A stretch of DNA of 64,000 nt from Kitagawia praeruptora (Eukaryota > Streptophyta > Magnoliopsida > Apiales > Apiaceae), in the NCBI GenBank assembly GCA_037693485.1, contig CM075351.1, positions 99,094,001 to 99,158,000 of the forward strand. Reading direction: 5' to 3'. The translations under genes were made by a program, and so were the position numbers. The notes beneath the pieces were generated by a model. It searched no databases, was not told where the DNA came from, and saw nothing but the letters and a program-made list of their open reading frames with translations. Of the stretch, positions 34,484 to 43,356 are shown piece after piece. Position 1 is the stretch's first letter. Every line of letters begins with the position of its first letter.

Positions 34484-37400
34484 CTAGCCGTTTTCTTTTG
34501 ATTGCATCTCCATTGCCTTGGCTTGTAGATCATCATATGCTTTCTGTTTCCTTTCTTTCTCCTTTCTTGCAATCTCATCTACTGCTCTCATGATTTCTGT
34601 CATAGCATCCAATTCTTCAATCATAATAGAGTTTTTGAAATCTTCAAGCACTGGCTTCAGAATGTTGGCAGGATAGTGACTGAGTAGGTTCATTCTTATA
34701 TTGACATTGTCTCCATTTCTCCTCCTATACTTCACCACATAGGGATCAAACTGAACTCTACACAATCCCTTTGCCCTTAGCTTTTCTGCTTCAATCTCCA
34801 GTCTATCAATTTCTTTCTCCCTTTCTAACCATTTCTCATAGCAGCCCTTCCTTATCTTCTCAGCATATTCTTTCTTCATTTTCACAAAGTCAATCAATTC
34901 CAGCTTCCATACTTTCTCCACCTTGTCCTTAGAATCCAGCAATGCAATGATTCTTTCTATCTCATACAATTTACCCCAATGTTGACAACCCCCTTGTTTG
35001 AATTTCATTTCTTTCCCATCAGTGTACTTGATTACAAGGTGGTCATCCACAATTGCAGCATAGCATATCTTTTGAGCTCTTAGAAATAGCAGTTGCTCTT
35101 CATCAAAGTCTTCATCAAGTGGCTGGAGCTTTAATCCTGGAATGATTGTTAGGGCTCTAGATTTGGATAGCTTCACTCTCCTTGCAGCATGTTTAAATTT
35201 TATCCTCTTGACATGGTTGCTTGGCAGAAATCTTTGACCTTGGTTGGTAGACCATAGTAGTATTCCATTAGCAGATTGCTTTCTGAAACATACACATGGT
35301 TTCTTGACTTGAATCTTCTTCTTTTCTTGAGATGGTAAGACAGTTGCAGAAGCCATAGATGTAGATTTTGCTAGGTCACTACTAACAGTATTCACCCTAG
35401 ACTTAGAGTCTTGTGTTGTGGTGAGATTACTGCTAGCATTGCCTAAGGCTTGCTGTCTGCCACTCTTTCTCACATATGTTTTACCCTGGTCATCATCATC
35501 CTTTTCATCCTTGTCCCCCTTTTTCTTCTTATCTTCATCACCCTTATCTCTCCTGTGATGTCTTCTCCTCCCATCACCTTTGTCTTCAGAATCATCATCC
35601 TTATTTCTCCTAGGTTGAGCCATCTCTGGAATTTCACCAGTTGCAATATAGGTTCTGAGGATATGCAGTGCCTCAATTTCTTCAGCATTTCTGGCTCCAA
35701 CCTTCTTCTGTAATTGATCAATGATAGCAATGATCAGTCTGTGATTTCTGGAGGTGAGATCATGAGGAATGACCAATTGCTTGATATCTTCAATTCTGGT
35801 ACCAGACTGATAAATAATTGTCCATGGCTTCTTGATCACTTCTGGTAGCCTTGTAGGTTGACCATTCCTCAAATCATCAAACAGACTCTTGCTGTTCTCA
35901 TTTTTCTTCTCAATGATCTCAAGTATGGCATCTATCTCTGAGTGCTTTAGGTCTTGTAGAGTCTGGTATGTTAGATGCCATATCTTTAGTTTGGAAACCA
36001 TCACTATCTCCTTGACCCATATATTGTTGACTTTCTTGGGGATGACAGTGATGTAGTCTATCTGCTTCTTCACCTCCCTCAGATAAAACTGAGTGTCACC
36101 AACCTGTTCCCTTATGGCTTTCAGAAACTCAAAGAAGGCTTTATCATGATAGTCATTGGAGTTAGCAACTTCTTGTAGCTTGGCCTCAGTAACAACTTTG
36201 ACTTCTACAGGCTTGGCACTCTCAGATATAGAGATTTGAGGTTTGTCAGATGGCATACTCCCTGCAACCACTGTGGTAGTTATGGATTGCTTTTGTCCTC
36301 CAGGAGTAGTGATGTGCACAGTTGGTAAGGTGACAACTGGCAAGATAGATGGAGGCTCATCTACTTTGGCTTTTCCCTTGCCAGGCACATTTGTTAGAGA
36401 CTTAGAAGCCCTTTGTTGACCACCTTCTTTGATTATTATGCCTTTCTCTCCCTTTGTCTCCCCCTTTGAATTTGAGTTCCTAGCCTTCTTCTCCCCCTTA
36501 GGCTTGTTGTCAGGCACAGAGGCTGTAGAAATGTCCTTTGGGAGTGAAGATTCATCAGGTAGAGGGAGACCCATATGCTTCATCATTGCAGCTAACATGG
36601 ATTGTTGATGCAGAAGGACATCAGCTGTGGTGGATGCTTGAGTGTCCAACTGATCATTTAGCAATGCAACCTTTTCTGTGAGATGAGCATTGGTCTTGGT
36701 GAGAGTAGCTACCTCCTGCTCAAGAGTGTTGACCTTAGTGAATAACTCATTGGCCTTGAAGCCAGATAAAGATTGATCCTGCAGCCTCTTCACTTCATAT
36801 TTAGACAATTCATGCACAGGGACATCAGTCACTAGTCTATCTCCATAAAGATTTTTGAACATTATCCTCAGCATGGCATTGGCATCTGTAGTCTGGTCAG
36901 ATAGATTCTGAAATTTATGCCCCAGACCTGTGACAGCATCTTTTAGCACAGCCAGCCCATTGTCCACCTGAGTGCAGGTAGAGTTGCAGTGTTTGATGTC
37001 CTTGAACACACTGTCCAATTGAGGAAATTTAGCATCAAAGGCCCTCTTGACTTCTGCTACTGAAGTGGCTGTCTTATCACACACCCTGTTGACTTCAGTT
37101 TTGACTCCCTTGCCAAGATAGTGTGCAGCCTTGAGGAAACCCTTGTAGGAGTCATTTACAGCTTCATACACTTCACCAGGTGACAGGGATTTTGCATTGG
37201 AGCCCAGTGAAGTGATGTATTCCTCCCTGAGATACTGAAGTGCTTCATCGAGAGTAATATCATATTTTCCTTGCAACCAGGCATCTATGTTGCCATCTCT
37301 CTCAGCATCATCAATGATCTTTGACTTCTGCACTTCCACATCATCCCTATGGCATAACAGAATAGCCTCATAGTCTGGATAAGGCATGTCTGCAGTGAGA

Positions 37401-39238
37401 AGGTGCTGAGCAATCTTTGTGAACTCAGGAATCTGATCCACAATTAAGCTTTGAAGTGCTTCAACCGTCAATTGTTGTGGAACAGACCCTGATCCTGAAG
37501 CACTGTCATGTTGCACAGGCTTCAGCCATGTTGACATGAAGTCAGAGCTAGAGCTAGGCAAGCTAGTCTCCTCAGCTACAGATGCAACTTCTGTAACCGG
37601 ATGGATTGACTCTACTACTGGTGTCACCATAGAAGTGGGATGAATTACACCAGCAGTTGACACAGGCACAGAGTCTCTAGTAAAAACTAGGGGAACCTCT
37701 GTGTTTGTGATGGTGTCATTAGGATATGCCTCAGCATGCATTCCCTCACCATCTAAATGTGGGTTCTGAGTGGTGAACAAAGTGTCATGCACTAAGTCAC
37801 TTGAAATTATTGGCTCATCAAGTGAAGAGGATTCTTGATGATCAATACCTTGCATCTCAGTTGTCTGAGTTGCAGGTTCCAAAGAAATTTCAGAGTTAGA
37901 TTCTGGAAGAGAAGTGTGTTTTAGAGTAGATTTTGGCAACTCCCCCTGAGAGATGGAGGGAGTTTCAAAAGTGATGTGCTCTCCACTCAGTGTTGTGCCA
38001 GCCTTATCACTCCCATGTGCTGACTCTATACAAGAGGGTGCATTGGGGAGAATGCTTGATTCTATAGGTGCACCCTGTTGAGAGGATACACCTAGTGAGC
38101 TGTGTGCCCCTGATTTTACAACTTCAGCCATTTGTGTGACTGAAGAGGTGGTCTTAGTTTTCTTCTTCTTTGTTCTGTGTAAGGGTAACTCAGGTTCCTC
38201 ACTTCCTAGACCTAATTCAACAGCTAATGCTGCTTCAGACAAGATATTTAAAGGTGCAGACATTACTTCCTTTCTCTTCTTTTTACTAACATCACCCTTT
38301 TGAGAGGATGATGCAGTTGGCTCAGTAAGAGGTAGAGTGTTTGGTTGAGAGGGTTGGTTAGCAGGCCCTGGGTTAGCATTTTGTTCTACTTGCTTGGGCT
38401 GTGCTAACTTAGATTTTGCATCAAATGTTGGCATGTTGTGGGGGTAAGTCTTAAACACACTCTCCATATGGGGAGTTATGTTCAGTCTTACATCCACATC
38501 ATTCCTAGTTTCCAAGTTACCAAAAATGAGTTTGGTCATGGACTTAGGATAGCCTATTTTATTTTTATCAATCCCAGGCAATTCAATCAATGAAGCATTT
38601 TTATAATTAAGTACAGATTGAATAAAGCGAGGGAAGAAAATATCAGTACCTCTCTTGGTTGTGTTCTTACCAAGTCTCCCATATAATTCTTGAAGTATGA
38701 TTTGGCCAACATCTATCTTCTTTCCATAGGCCAAAGCATATCCAATTTGCTGCACAGGTGCACTGATTTGATCAAAGCTTGATTTCCTGGCAGTGAAGAC
38801 TTGGAGAAGAGTTGCAAACACATAGCTCCACTCCTTTCTCAGATTCTTTCTGTTTAGCTTTCCAAGGTTAATCCCATCTGAGTAGTTTATGAACTCAAAG
38901 AATTCCTCCAACTCTGCGTTAGTGGCCATTCTGTCAAATGACTCTTGTTGTAGTCCTAGTGCTTGGTTCATGTCTGCAGTAGTGATAGTGATTTCCTTAT
39001 CTTGAACCTTGCAGTAGATGACATAGGAAGTGATTGCGTTTTCCAGGGCTACAACCTCCACAATAGCAGTACTCCAGAATTGTTCCAGAATATCGAGATA
39101 CAAAGTTGGGTTGGCAGAGAGTGCATCCTTGATATATGACTCAGCCATCCATTTCACAAAGCACTTGAAATTTGCATTGGGTGCTTCAACATCACTAGTG
39201 AGAGCGATGAAGTTGGTGTTGAACTTTACTGTTGCCAT
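34484..39238 (-). CDS. Extra ORF downstream of pol ('envelope-like' position), 1584 aa
   Basis: An uninterrupted ORF with ATG at 39238 lies between pol and the 3' LTR. Residues 1-270 form a folded-looking N-terminal region (MATVKFNTNF; WSTAIVEVVALENAITSYVI; GYALAYGKKIDVGQII) of the kind found in Sirevirus third ORFs and 'putative plant transposon protein' annotations. Residues about 290-580 are Ser/Thr/Pro-rich and probably disordered. A heptad-like coiled coil follows at about 831-869 (LEQEVATLTKTNAHLTEKVA). A strongly charged Lys/Asp/Arg tract lies at about 1209-1251, and a Lys/Glu-rich helical C-terminus ends the protein. I see no signal peptide, transmembrane segment or fusion-peptide-like stretch, so an envelope function is not supported. 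It is more than twice the length I recall for SIRE1-type ORFs. Role unknown. Full openness over 4.7 kb suggests recent selection or very recent insertion. Confidence 0.88.
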   Translation of the reverse strand: MATVKFNTNFIALTSDVEAPNANFKCFVKWMAESYIKDALSANPTLYLDILEQFWSTAIVEVVALENAITSYVIYCKVQDKEITITTADMNQALGLQQESFDRMATNAELEEFFEFINYSDGINLGKLNRKNLRKEWSYVFATLLQVFTARKSSFDQISAPVQQIGYALAYGKKIDVGQIILQELYGRLGKNTTKRGTDIFFPRFIQSVLNYKNASLIELPGIDKNKIGYPKSMTKLIFGNLETRNDVDVRLNITPHMESVFKTYPHNMPTFDAKSKLAQPKQVEQNANPGPANQPSQPNTLPLTEPTASSSQKGDVSKKKRKEVMSAPLNILSEAALAVELGLGSEEPELPLHRTKKKKTKTTSSVTQMAEVVKSGAHSSLGVSSQQGAPIESSILPNAPSCIESAHGSDKAGTTLSGEHITFETPSISQGELPKSTLKHTSLPESNSEISLEPATQTTEMQGIDHQESSSLDEPIISSDLVHDTLFTTQNPHLDGEGMHAEAYPNDTITNTEVPLVFTRDSVPVSTAGVIHPTSMVTPVVESIHPVTEVASVAEETSLPSSSSDFMSTWLKPVQHDSASGSGSVPQQLTVEALQSLIVDQIPEFTKIAQHLLTADMPYPDYEAILLCHRDDVEVQKSKIIDDAERDGNIDAWLQGKYDITLDEALQYLREEYITSLGSNAKSLSPGEVYEAVNDSYKGFLKAAHYLGKGVKTEVNRVCDKTATSVAEVKRAFDAKFPQLDSVFKDIKHCNSTCTQVDNGLAVLKDAVTGLGHKFQNLSDQTTDANAMLRIMFKNLYGDRLVTDVPVHELSKYEVKRLQDQSLSGFKANELFTKVNTLEQEVATLTKTNAHLTEKVALLNDQLDTQASTTADVLLHQQSMLAAMMKHMGLPLPDESSLPKDISTASVPDNKPKGEKKARNSNSKGETKGEKGIIIKEGGQQRASKSLTNVPGKGKAKVDEPPSILPVVTLPTVHITTPGGQKQSITTTVVAGSMPSDKPQISISESAKPVEVKVVTEAKLQEVANSNDYHDKAFFEFLKAIREQVGDTQFYLREVKKQIDYITVIPKKVNNIWVKEIVMVSKLKIWHLTYQTLQDLKHSEIDAILEIIEKKNENSKSLFDDLRNGQPTRLPEVIKKPWTIIYQSGTRIEDIKQLVIPHDLTSRNHRLIIAIIDQLQKKVGARNAEEIEALHILRTYIATGEIPEMAQPRRNKDDDSEDKGDGRRRHHRRDKGDEDKKKKGDKDEKDDDDQGKTYVRKSGRQQALGNASSNLTTTQDSKSRVNTVSSDLAKSTSMASATVLPSQEKKKIQVKKPCVCFRKQSANGILLWSTNQGQRFLPSNHVKRIKFKHAARRVKLSKSRALTIIPGLKLQPLDEDFDEEQLLFLRAQKICYAAIVDDHLVIKYTDGKEMKFKQGGCQHWGKLYEIERIIALLDSKDKVEKVWKLELIDFVKMKKEYAEKIRKGCYEKWLEREKEIDRLEIEAEKLRAKGLCRVQFDPYVVKYRRRNGDNVNIRMNLLSHYPANILKPVLEDFKNSIMIEELDAMTEIMRAVDEIARKEKERKQKAYDDLQAKAMEMQSKENG

Positions 39239-40083
39239 TTGTGTAGAAGAGAGAAAAGAAATTGAAGGTTGAAGAAGAAATTTGGCTTTTCGTAGCTAGG
39301 GTTTCAGGGGTTTAGAGAGTGTAGATGCTTGAGAAATCGAATGAAATGAATCGAATAGATGTGAGATTGTATAAGTATGAAGTACTTGAATTGTCGATTA
39401 GCAGACTGTTTTGTATCGACAAGTCAGGCATTCGAGAAGTAGAAAACAACTATTCGAGAAGTCAAGAATGGCTTAATCGATAACTCAAGCAGATAGAAAC
39501 TCACAGCTGGCAGTTATCTAACTTAGAAATAATTCTAAATTAAATAAAATGTGTTTTTATGAGTGAATTAAATTTTTAGATAAAAATCCAAAATCGGTTA
39601 AAATTCAGCGAGAATTCAGCCTTTTCAAATGATTCGAGAACTCAAATATAGTGTTCGAGAACTCAATCATTCGAGAACTCAATTACTATATTCGAGAAGT
39701 CTAGAATTCCTCTATTCGATATCTCAGAAAGACTCTATTCGAGAACTCAAGAGTACTCTAATGAGACTTATTAGAGATGTCGAATAGTGAATCATTCGAG
39801 AAGTCTGACTTATCGAACTATACCCATCACTCATAAAAATTTGATTTTCACTATCTTGTAAAAATTTACCAGACATATTCATTGAAAAATATCCTACCAA
39901 ATCAAATAGTGATTTTCTCAAAATTTCATAGAAATTTTAAGTTAATAAAAATATGATTTTCAACATATGCAACAGATTTGAAATATTTATAAATCATATT
40001 TCAGCCAACACTTACTTCAAAAATATTGAGGATTTAGATAAAGTAAGTGTTTACTGCTGCAACAATCTAGATGATGTATTCAG
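39239..40083 (-). other. Pol to extra-ORF spacer with inverted TCGA-motif array
   Basis: About 840 bp without a reading frame. From 39330 to 39830 there are about fifteen copies of ATTCGAGAA(C/G)T, ATTCGATATC and ATCGAT variants. These are the reverse complement of most copies in the LTR arrays when read on the same strand. The spacer is the natural place for a promoter or splice acceptor serving the extra ORF. Confidence 0.75.
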
Positions 40084-43000
40084 TTAGCCAGAATCTGAAG
40101 AATTCAGCATTCCAATCTCACTTACCAACCTTGTGAAGGTGGCTTCATCTAATGGCTTAGTGAATATATCAGCTAGTTGTTTATCTGTAGAGACATAATG
40201 CAACTCAATGGTTCCATTAGTTGCATGTTCTCTTATGAAATGATATCTGATGTCAATGTGCTTTGTTCTAGAATGATTGACAGGATTGGCAACTATAGAG
40301 ATTGCACTTGTGTTGTCACACATGATTGGAATTCTTTCCAACACAAGTCCATAATCTCTAAGTTGATTTCTAATCCAAAGCACTTGAGCACAGCAACTTC
40401 CAGCAGCTATGTATTCAGCCTCAGCTGTAGAAGTTGACACAGATTGTTGCTTCTTGCTATACCAAGAAACTAACCTTTGTCCAAGAAACTGGCAGCTTCC
40501 TGAGGTGCTTTTCCTATCCACTCTGCATCCAGCATAATCAGCATCAGAGTAGCCAACCAGATTGAACCCTGTGTCCTTAGGGTACCATAATCCCAAGTTA
40601 GGAGTGCCCTTCAGATATCTAAAGATCCTTTTTATTGCAATCAAATGTGATTCCTTTGGATTTGATTGAAACCTTGCACACAAGCATGTAGCAAACATGA
40701 TGTCTGGCCTACTTGCAGTGAGGTAGAGTAGAGAACCAACCATGCCTCTGTAGACTGAGATATCTACTCTCTTGCCTTTAGCATCTTCATCCAATTTAGT
40801 GGCAGTGGCCATGGGTGTCTTGGCAGGTGAACAATCTTCCAAGTCAAACTTCTTCAATAAATCCTTGATGTACTTGGTTTGACTGATGAAGATACCATCC
40901 TTCCTTTGACTGACTTGCAACCCTAGAAAGAATGTCAACTCTCCCATCATACTCATCTCATATCTGCTCTGCATGAGTTTAGAGAATTTCTCACACAGTT
41001 TCTCATTTGTAGAACCAAAAATGATATCATCCACATAGATTTGAACTAGGATCATATCATCACCATGCTTCTTGTAAAACAGTGTCTTGTCCAATGTGCC
41101 TCGAGTGAATTGATTTTCAAGAAGAAATTGTGATAGAGTATCATACCATGCTCTTGGAGCTTGCTTAAGTCCATACAGTGCCTTAAGCAATCTGTAGACA
41201 AATTCTGGGAAATGTGGATCCTCAAAGCCAGGTGGTTGTTGCACATAAACCTCTTCTTCCAACTCTCCATTTAGAAATGCACTCTTGACATCCATTTGAT
41301 AAACTTTAAAGTTTGAATGAGCAGCAAATGCCAAGAATATTCTAATGGCTTCCAATCTAGCAACAGGGGCAAATGTCTCATCATAATCAATGCCTTCCTG
41401 TTGAGAGTATCCTTTTGCAACCAGCCTTGCTTTGTTTCTTATTATTACACCATCTTCATCCATCTTATTCTTCAGAACTCATTTTGTTCCAACAATGGTT
41501 CTATTCTTTGGTGCAGGCACAAGTTCCCATACTTTGTTCCTTTCAAATTGATTCAGCTCCTCTTGCATGGCAATAATCCAATCTGGATCCAACAATGCAT
41601 CATCAAGTTTCTTAGGCTCAACTTGTGATAGAAAACATCCATAGAGGCACTCATTTTGAGTTGCTCTCCTAGTCCTTACTCCTGCATTAGGATCTCCAAT
41701 GATTTGCTCTGCAGTGTGTGATCTATCCCATTTCCTTGAGTGTTCAGCCTGATTTCTCATCCTTGATGTTGCTTCATCATCCTCATCATGATCATCCTCA
41801 TTTCCTCCCCCTGTGAAGTTGCCATTACTCACAGGTGTGTCTTGGATGCTTGTTTCTTCACTATTGATTGGCACAAATCCTTCTCTTGTATCATTATTCA
41901 CTTGAGTTTGTTGAACTTGAGTTTCAACTCCAGTTTCAGTCTCTTCATCAGAATCATCTAGATTATCAAACTTCAATGGATCTTTGTCTTCATCATTGGC
42001 TTCTTCTAGTCCAGGTAGTTTGCTGTCATCAAATGTTACATCTGTGCTTTCCATAACTTTCTTTTGACTGATGACATAAACCTTGTATGCAATTCTTTCC
42101 ATAGAATAGCCAAGAAAAATTCCTTCAAATGCTTTTGCATCAAACTTTCCAACATATTCAGAATTGTCCTTAAGTACAAAGCATTTGCTTCCAAAAGTAT
42201 GAATATACTTCAGTGTAGGCTTCTTTCCAGTCATCAAGTTGTAAGGAGTCTTTCCAGTGTTTTTGTTGATGAGGGTTCTGTTCTGAATATAGCATGCAGT
42301 GCTCACAGCCTCAGCCCAAAAACATGTGGGCATATTTGCATCAAGTAACATTGTTCTAGCAGCCTCAATTAGAGTTCTATTCTTTCTCTCAACAACTCCA
42401 TTTTGTTGTGGAGTCCTTGGAGCTGAGAATTGCTGAGAAATGCCATTCTCTTTGCAGAATGCTTCAAGTGTGGCATTTCTGAACTCTGTTCCATTATCAC
42501 TCCTCAATACAATCACACTTGCATCGTTTGCCTTTGCTTCCTTGTCAACTTTCTTTATATGCTCAATGATTACTTGTGGAGCCTCATCTTTTGATGCCAG
42601 AAATTCTACCCATGTATACCTTGAAAAATCATCAACCATTACCAGGGCATACTTCTTTCTTCCAAGTGACATTATGTTAACAGGCCCAAACAAATCCATA
42701 TGGATAAGTTGTAGTGGCTTGGTTACAGATGTCACTGTCTTTGACTTGTGGCTTGATCTCTTCATTTTTCCTTTTTGACAAGCCTCACACACTCCTTCTT
42801 GGCAGAATTCAAGTGTGGGCATGCCTCTCACTAACTCTCTTTTGACTAGAGAATTAATGGCCTTAAAGTTCAGGTGTGATAGTTTCTTGTGCCACAGCCA
42901 ACAATCTTCATTTGATGCTTTTGAGTAAAAGCAACAAATTTTGTCCTTGTTTGCAGAGTCCATATTGGCTACAAACAGGCTTCCCTTCCTTACTCCAGAT

Positions 43001-43356
43001 AGAGCAAAATCACCAGTCTTCTTATGGGTGATCAAACATTCATCTTTGTCAAAATTCACTTTGAATCCTCTATCAGTAAACTGACCAACACTTAACAGAT
43101 TATGCTTGAGCCCCTTGACTAGTGCTACATCTTCAATGATGACATTTCCAACTTTCAGCTTGCCATATCCCAATGTGTTACCCATGCTGTCATCTCCAAA
43201 AGCAACCATTGGGCCAGCCTTTTCCTCATACTGTGATAGCAGGGCCATATCACCAGTCATATGATTTGAGCATCCACTGTCCAAAATCCACATGACCTTC
43301 TTCTCACTTTCTTTGCCCTGCAAACACAAAGGTATTACTTTTCCTTTGGTACCCAA
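40084..43356 (-). pseudogene. pol: pol: protease, integrase, reverse transcriptase, RNase H, one nonsense codon
   Basis: The frame is open from 43356 to a TGA at 41479-41481 and resumes in the same frame to a stop at 40084, so a single nonsense codon splits it; relatives have Trp there. Protease DSG is at residues 26-28 (WILDSGCSNHMTGD). The integrase zinc region is near 155-195 (HKKLSHLN, CEACQKG). The catalytic-core acidic residues are in MDLFGP near 220 and RSDNGTEF near 285, then the downstream Glu. After the stop, the RT has YVDDIIFGS (around 41030), and RNase H has SDADYAGC (around 40540) and STAEAEYIA. Integrase before RT defines Copia. The frame begins inside the end of gag, in a different phase, and has no ATG of its own, so expression would need frameshifting or an extra processing step. 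Confidence 0.93.

Noticed and set aside
35450..35730. Plus- and minus-frame ORFs within the extra ORF of the retrotransposon
   Set aside because: Shadows of the Lys/Asp-rich tract of the 1584-aa frame.
43336..43356. 21-base GT...AG interval at the gag-pol junction as an intron
   Set aside because: Far below the minimum size of plant introns; an overlap with frameshift is the simpler reading.
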